From: Adiantum capillus-veneris
Taxonomy: Eukaryota > Streptophyta > Polypodiopsida > Polypodiales > Pteridaceae
Length of the DNA: 64,000 nt
Assembly (NCBI GenBank): GCA_014529385.2
Contig: CM043971.1
Coordinates: 91,623,340-91,687,339, forward strand
Direction: 5' to 3'
The position numbers and the translations under genes were made by a program. Below the pieces are notes generated by a model. The model saw only the letters and a list, made by a program, of their open reading frames with translations, was not told where the DNA came from and did no database searches. This document shows positions 59,201 to 64,000 of the stretch, piece by piece (the first letter of the stretch is position 1; every line of letters begins with the position of its first letter).

Positions 59201-61405
59201 CTAGTCTGTGAACAATGGACCGAGATACAATTTCTGTAAGTATGGAATCAGAATGTCTTCAAGGTAAAAATCGAAGGAATGCCCCTCGAAAGAAGGTGGT
59301 GAGACAGTTGTTCCCGGCGGATTTAGTTCTCCCTTTTCAGGAGTATCATCAATTAGTATCACATCTTCATCAGGGGTCTCCCCCATGGCTCTTTCTGCCT
59401 CATTCAAGGTTTCCTCCAAGGTCTTTTCCTCTCCCTCGGTTGATCGGCTTGCCTCATACATCCTTGCCTGATCCATATCATTTTGCTCATCCCTAGGCCT
59501 GTTTTCTCATCCATATCCTTTTGCTCATCTATAGGCCCGCTTTCCTCATCTTGGGTTTCAGCCATTGGCTCTTTTGGCTCCTCCACTGGCTGACTTGGCT
59601 CTTTCATTGTCTCCTCTGGTTGTACCCTAGCACCTTCCATATGCTCATTTGACCTTTCCTCATCCTTGGCTCTTTCATCTTCTGCTGATATGACCCCCTC
59701 GGCCTGTTGTGATTCCACTGTATCGGATGTAGGGGTTTGTCGTGGTGGCACGTCATGTTTTGTTAGATCAATAGTGCGGTCATCCAAGCCGCTATCTTCA
59801 AGCTCTCTGGGGCTAGACATAGTAAGCAGGTGTTGTATTAAACTTACCCGGTATCTTTGCAAATAATCATATGTGTAGTTTTTTAAAGCACTCTGCAAAA
59901 TTGAAAGACCACATGGTGAGAATTCTTTTATAGACTCAACCAAAACTAACTGAATGCATTGCCAAATGGGTACCTTAGTCATGAAAGGTTTTAATGCAAA
60001 GTAGCTTTGCAGGACATATTCTGCACGGAGAAGACATCTCCAGCCGCAAGAATTTCTATCGGTTTGATTTGGGACAGGTACATCTTTGATTGGGGCCTTG
60101 TATAGTTCATACCTTCCACATAGCTTGCCATAGGCAAGCAACAACCTCTTTATACAACTGCACAAAGCAATGTCAAGATGTTAGCATGAGGCTTCAAATT
60201 TACATGGATATCTATAAGAAACACTTTCTGATACAAAACACTTACAGCCTAATTTCAGGGTGGGTTCCTTTTATTGAATTGAACACCCACACTGCTGGTT
60301 GGTCAACATCAAGGCATATGAGACTCCAGTGATGGTTGTTCTCATATGGAAAGATGATGACAGTAACTTCCAGCATAGCACACTGGAGAAACCAACTCTC
60401 AAAGGTCCCAGATGGACCGTTCTTTTGTCTAATAATCACTGACATTTGTGGATCAAGAAGAAACACCTCTGTGTGGGTGTGCAGTGGGAGTTGACTTTTG
60501 ATCAGGCTGCAGAGACTCTACCTGAGTTAGCAAACCTATTATCTGAGTTTTCAAAGCTAGCAAGATAGTAACACTTACATAAGCCAAGCATAGATAATTG
60601 TGTCTGAAATCTGAGCATCTGGATTCTGCAATAAATTAATGTCCACTTTTTCCAGAGCTAGCTTTCTGGCTCCATCTACAAATGGTATCTCTGCAAGCAA
60701 ACCATCCTTCATTGAAAGTAGAGTTTCTTGATTCCTTGCCTCTATGGACAGGGTCACATTGCACTCTGTTTGCCTCTAGGACTCCACTGCTACTTTTGCT
60801 TTCTCCTTAAGCTCTGCTTCCCTCATGTCCTCTGTTTGGCGAGCAATAGTCTCTGCCCTTGCCCTTGTATTCACATCATGTGTGACATCTACAACTGTGA
60901 GTTGTGGCACTAGCTCCGGGGGGTATAACAAAATTTCCCTCATTTTCTTATCCTTGCAGACATTGGGGACCAGTAGTTTGTCATACCTCCACCTTATTCT
61001 TTTCAGCGTCTCACTATCTTTGTCCATTATAGTAACCCTGTGGGCATGGGCTGCAACAATGGTCATGTCACTGAAGTACTCCAGTAGGAAGTCCTCTGCT
61101 GCTTCCTGTAGAGCCATTAATGCCACCACCTTCCACCTTTTGGTGCCCCAGGTAGCTTCATCACATATGAACCTCACCATCCTCTGGAAGGGCAGCTTTG
61201 GTATGCATAAATCTACACATTTATGTGCCTTTGTGATTTCTCTGAAAAGTCCCATGCAGGTTTGCAACTTCTTCATCCTTGGCCCTTTCAGAATTTTATT
61301 TGGTTTTCCAGGTCTTTTCTTTGGGGTTGTAGATCTGCTACTTGCTTTAGATGCTAATCCTGGTCCCTTGCCTGCCTTCCTTGCAGTGGCTTTTGTTCTA
61401 GCCAT
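59201..61405 (-). pseudogene. CENH3-like histone fold joined to a Ulp1/C48 protease with acidic SIM tail
   Basis: The ATG is at 61405-61403. Exons are 61405-60579, 60506-60246 and 60157-59201, with GTAAGT donors and in-phase joins. Residues 2-9 are ARTKATAR, an H3 tail with K4, R8 and K9 kept. Residues 53-138 are an H3 fold. RW before helix 2, ALQEAAEDFL and FSD are CENH3-like, and the loop before helix 2 is longer than in H3. Then comes a C48 cysteine protease: NHHWSL holds the His, VFNSI has Asn where Asp is usual, and QTDRNSCGW holds the Gln and Cys. An acidic tail has DLTKHD and DVILIDD, which resemble SUMO-interacting motifs. A TAG at 60778-60776 would stop the product at 209 aa. A 38-bp near-duplication near 59480-59540 shifts the frame. 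It may be a recently dead gene, or two products from one locus. Confidence 0.75.
60776..61405 (-). CDS. Histone H3/CENH3-like protein, 209 aa if the TAG is used
   Basis: This is the part before the in-frame TAG. The fold ends near residue 138. About 70 charged, probably helical residues follow (ELKEKAKVAVES at the end). H3 proteins pack with H4 in nucleosomes; CENH3 marks centromeres. The chain lacks several positions normally fixed in canonical H3: for example S10 is Ala and Q5 is Ala. It would be nuclear. Confidence 0.7.
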   Translation of the reverse strand: MARTKATARKAGKGPGLASKASSRSTTPKKRPGKPNKILKGPRMKKLQTCMGLFREITKAHKCVDLCIPKLPFQRMVRFICDEATWGTKRWKVVALMALQEAAEDFLLEYFSDMTIVAAHAHRVTIMDKDSETLKRIRWRYDKLLVPNVCKDKKMREILLYPPELVPQLTVVDVTHDVNTRARAETIARQTEDMREAELKEKAKVAVES

Positions 61406-61428
61406 TTCACTGTACACAAAAAGAAGAG

Positions 61429-61490
<62 letters not shown>

Positions 61491-61614
61491 CTCCTTTGTA
61501 TAGCTTAACATATTTAAATAGAGCTCTCTCTCTCTCTCTCTCCTTTGTATAGCTTAACATATTTAAATAGAGAGTCTCTCTCTCTCTCTCCTTTGTATAG
61601 CTTAACATATTTAA

Positions 61615-61625
<11 letters not shown>
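61406..61625 (-). promoter_or_regulatory. Putative promoter with three TATTTAAATA repeats
   Basis: A 31-bp unit containing CCTTTGTATAGC and TATTTAAATA (reading alike on both strands) starts at 61493, 61542 and 61590, each separated by CT runs. It lies about 90-215 bp upstream of the minus-strand ATG at 61405. One or more of these could act as the TATA box. Confidence 0.5.
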
Positions 61626-61683
<58 letters not shown>

Positions 61684-61693
61684 GAGAGCCCAT

Positions 61694-61754
61694 TACTAAA
61701 GGTGCGCGCGGAGCACGTTTTTACCTCAACAAACACCTCCGCGCGCCGTTAGTA
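61694..61754. repeat. 61-bp GCGCGC palindrome 1
   Basis: TACTAAAGGTGCGCGCGGAG at the left pairs with CTCCGCGCGCCGTTAGTA at the right. Confidence 0.85.
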
Positions 61755-61827
61755 TAAGGTAAAATAAATACACACACACTCTCTCTCTCTCTCTATAACA
61801 CTCAGACATACACTGGTCAATGCACAG

Positions 61828-61886
61828 TACTAACGGCGCGCATAGAGACATGCACACCGGTTATGCCTCTCTACGCGCGCCTTTGG

Positions 61887-61888
<2 letters not shown>
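61828..61888. repeat. 61-bp GCGCGC palindrome 2
   Basis: TACTAACGGCGCGC at the left pairs with GCGCGCCTTTGGTA at the right. Confidence 0.85.
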
Positions 61889-61979
<91 letters not shown>

Positions 61980-62262
61980 GGTATGCGTGTGTGTGTGTGT
62001 GTGCGTGCCTGTATTTGTGTGTGTGTGTGTGTTTGTATTTTTAAGATGTGTGTCTATGTGTTTGTGAGTGTGTGTGTGTGAGTGTGTGTGTGTGTGTGTG
62101 TGTATGTGTGTGTGTGTGTGTGTGTGGGTTGTTTGTTAAGACTGTGCTTGGTACTGTGACAGAAACAGAGATAGAGAGATAGAGGCAAAGGCAAAGGGAG
62201 AGGCAGACCTTCGTTATGTCGATGGGTCGACTTGTTGTCGGAGACGTAGACGACGGCTCTTG

Positions 62263-62299
<37 letters not shown>

Positions 62300-62385
62300 A
62301 CTCACTCTCTTTCACGAGGTGTGGTTTTTCTCTCTCTTGACCTCTTTATATGACGTACAAAAGTATACGGTCTCAATAATGACCA

Positions 62386-62431
62386 CACGTGTGACAACAT
62401 GCAAATATACTCTAATTTATAGTGACACGTG
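62386..62431 (+). promoter_or_regulatory. Pair of CACGTG G-boxes
   Basis: CACGTG occurs at 62386-62391 and 62426-62431, exactly 40 bp apart, about 345 bp upstream of the ATG at 62774. In plants G-boxes bind bZIP and bHLH factors. It is the only non-repetitive stretch in the cluster and probably the promoter of that gene. Confidence 0.5.
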
Positions 62432-62491
62432 GGGCGCCGCCGTGTGTATCCGTTATAAGTGTGATTTTGAGAGAGAGAAAGAGAGAGAACA

Positions 62492-62573
<82 letters not shown>

Positions 62574-62773
62574 ATAGAAAGAGAGAGAGTGATAAAGAGA
62601 GAGAGAGAGAGAGTGATAGAGAGACAGAGAGAGAGAAAGAGAGAACAGATTGTGAGAGAGATAGAGAGAGGGAGAGACACAGATTGAGAGAGAGATAGAG
62701 AAAGGGACTCCTTACTCTCAGAGAGAGAGAGAGGGAGGGAGAGAGACAGAGTCAGTTTGACACACAAAAAGCA

Positions 62774-64000
<1,227 letters not shown>

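Overview
The window is nuclear DNA of a land plant with a large, transposon-rich genome. The evidence is nested Ty3 and Ty1 LTR retrotransposons with plant-type primer sites, a plant-style PPR remnant, GT-AG introns with GTAAGT donors, and very long dinucleotide repeats. The species cannot be read from the sequence. The repeat load would suit a fern, lycophyte or large-genome seed plant. No rRNA, tRNA, CRISPR or bacterial-type feature was seen.

1-12.9 kb holds a weak DUF4283-like remnant (about 0.6-1.3 kb), a small two-exon gene of unknown function (2144-2861), a striking five-copy tandem array with AT-microsatellite linkers (4827-8134), several minisatellites and a decayed PPR gene. 12.9-16.3 kb is a broken Ty3-type pol on the minus strand. 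16.9-29.1 kb is unrecognised old coding sequence, split by a very young 9.0-kb LTR element (18104-27108, TSD ATTGG). That element encodes only a giant Gag-protease. It is followed by a 216-bp-arm inverted repeat.

29.5-49.6 kb is a nest. A minus-strand Tat-like Ty3 element with about 2.7-kb LTRs and a second RNase H has its integrase split by a plus-strand chromodomain Ty3 element (32588-41421, TSD CAAGC). 49.8-54.5 kb is a Ty1/copia element that has lost its integrase core and carries a hAT-type MITE. 56.4-57.2 kb is the 5' end of another copia element.

57.5-64 kb is the most interesting part. A two-exon gene of unknown function (57565-58985, plus) converges on a three-exon minus-strand gene (61405-59201). 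The latter joins a CENH3-like histone H3 fold with intact-looking H3 tail residues to a Ulp1/C48 SUMO-protease domain and an acidic tail with SUMO-interacting-like motifs. It carries an in-frame TAG and a frameshift. Upstream are three copies of a TATA-like repeat unit, long GA/GT tracts and four exactly 61-bp GCGCGC palindromes. A third gene (62774 to beyond 64000) starts in the same zone, its predicted first exon joining the next in phase. Whether these genes form one mobile element or an ordinary gene cluster cannot be settled here.
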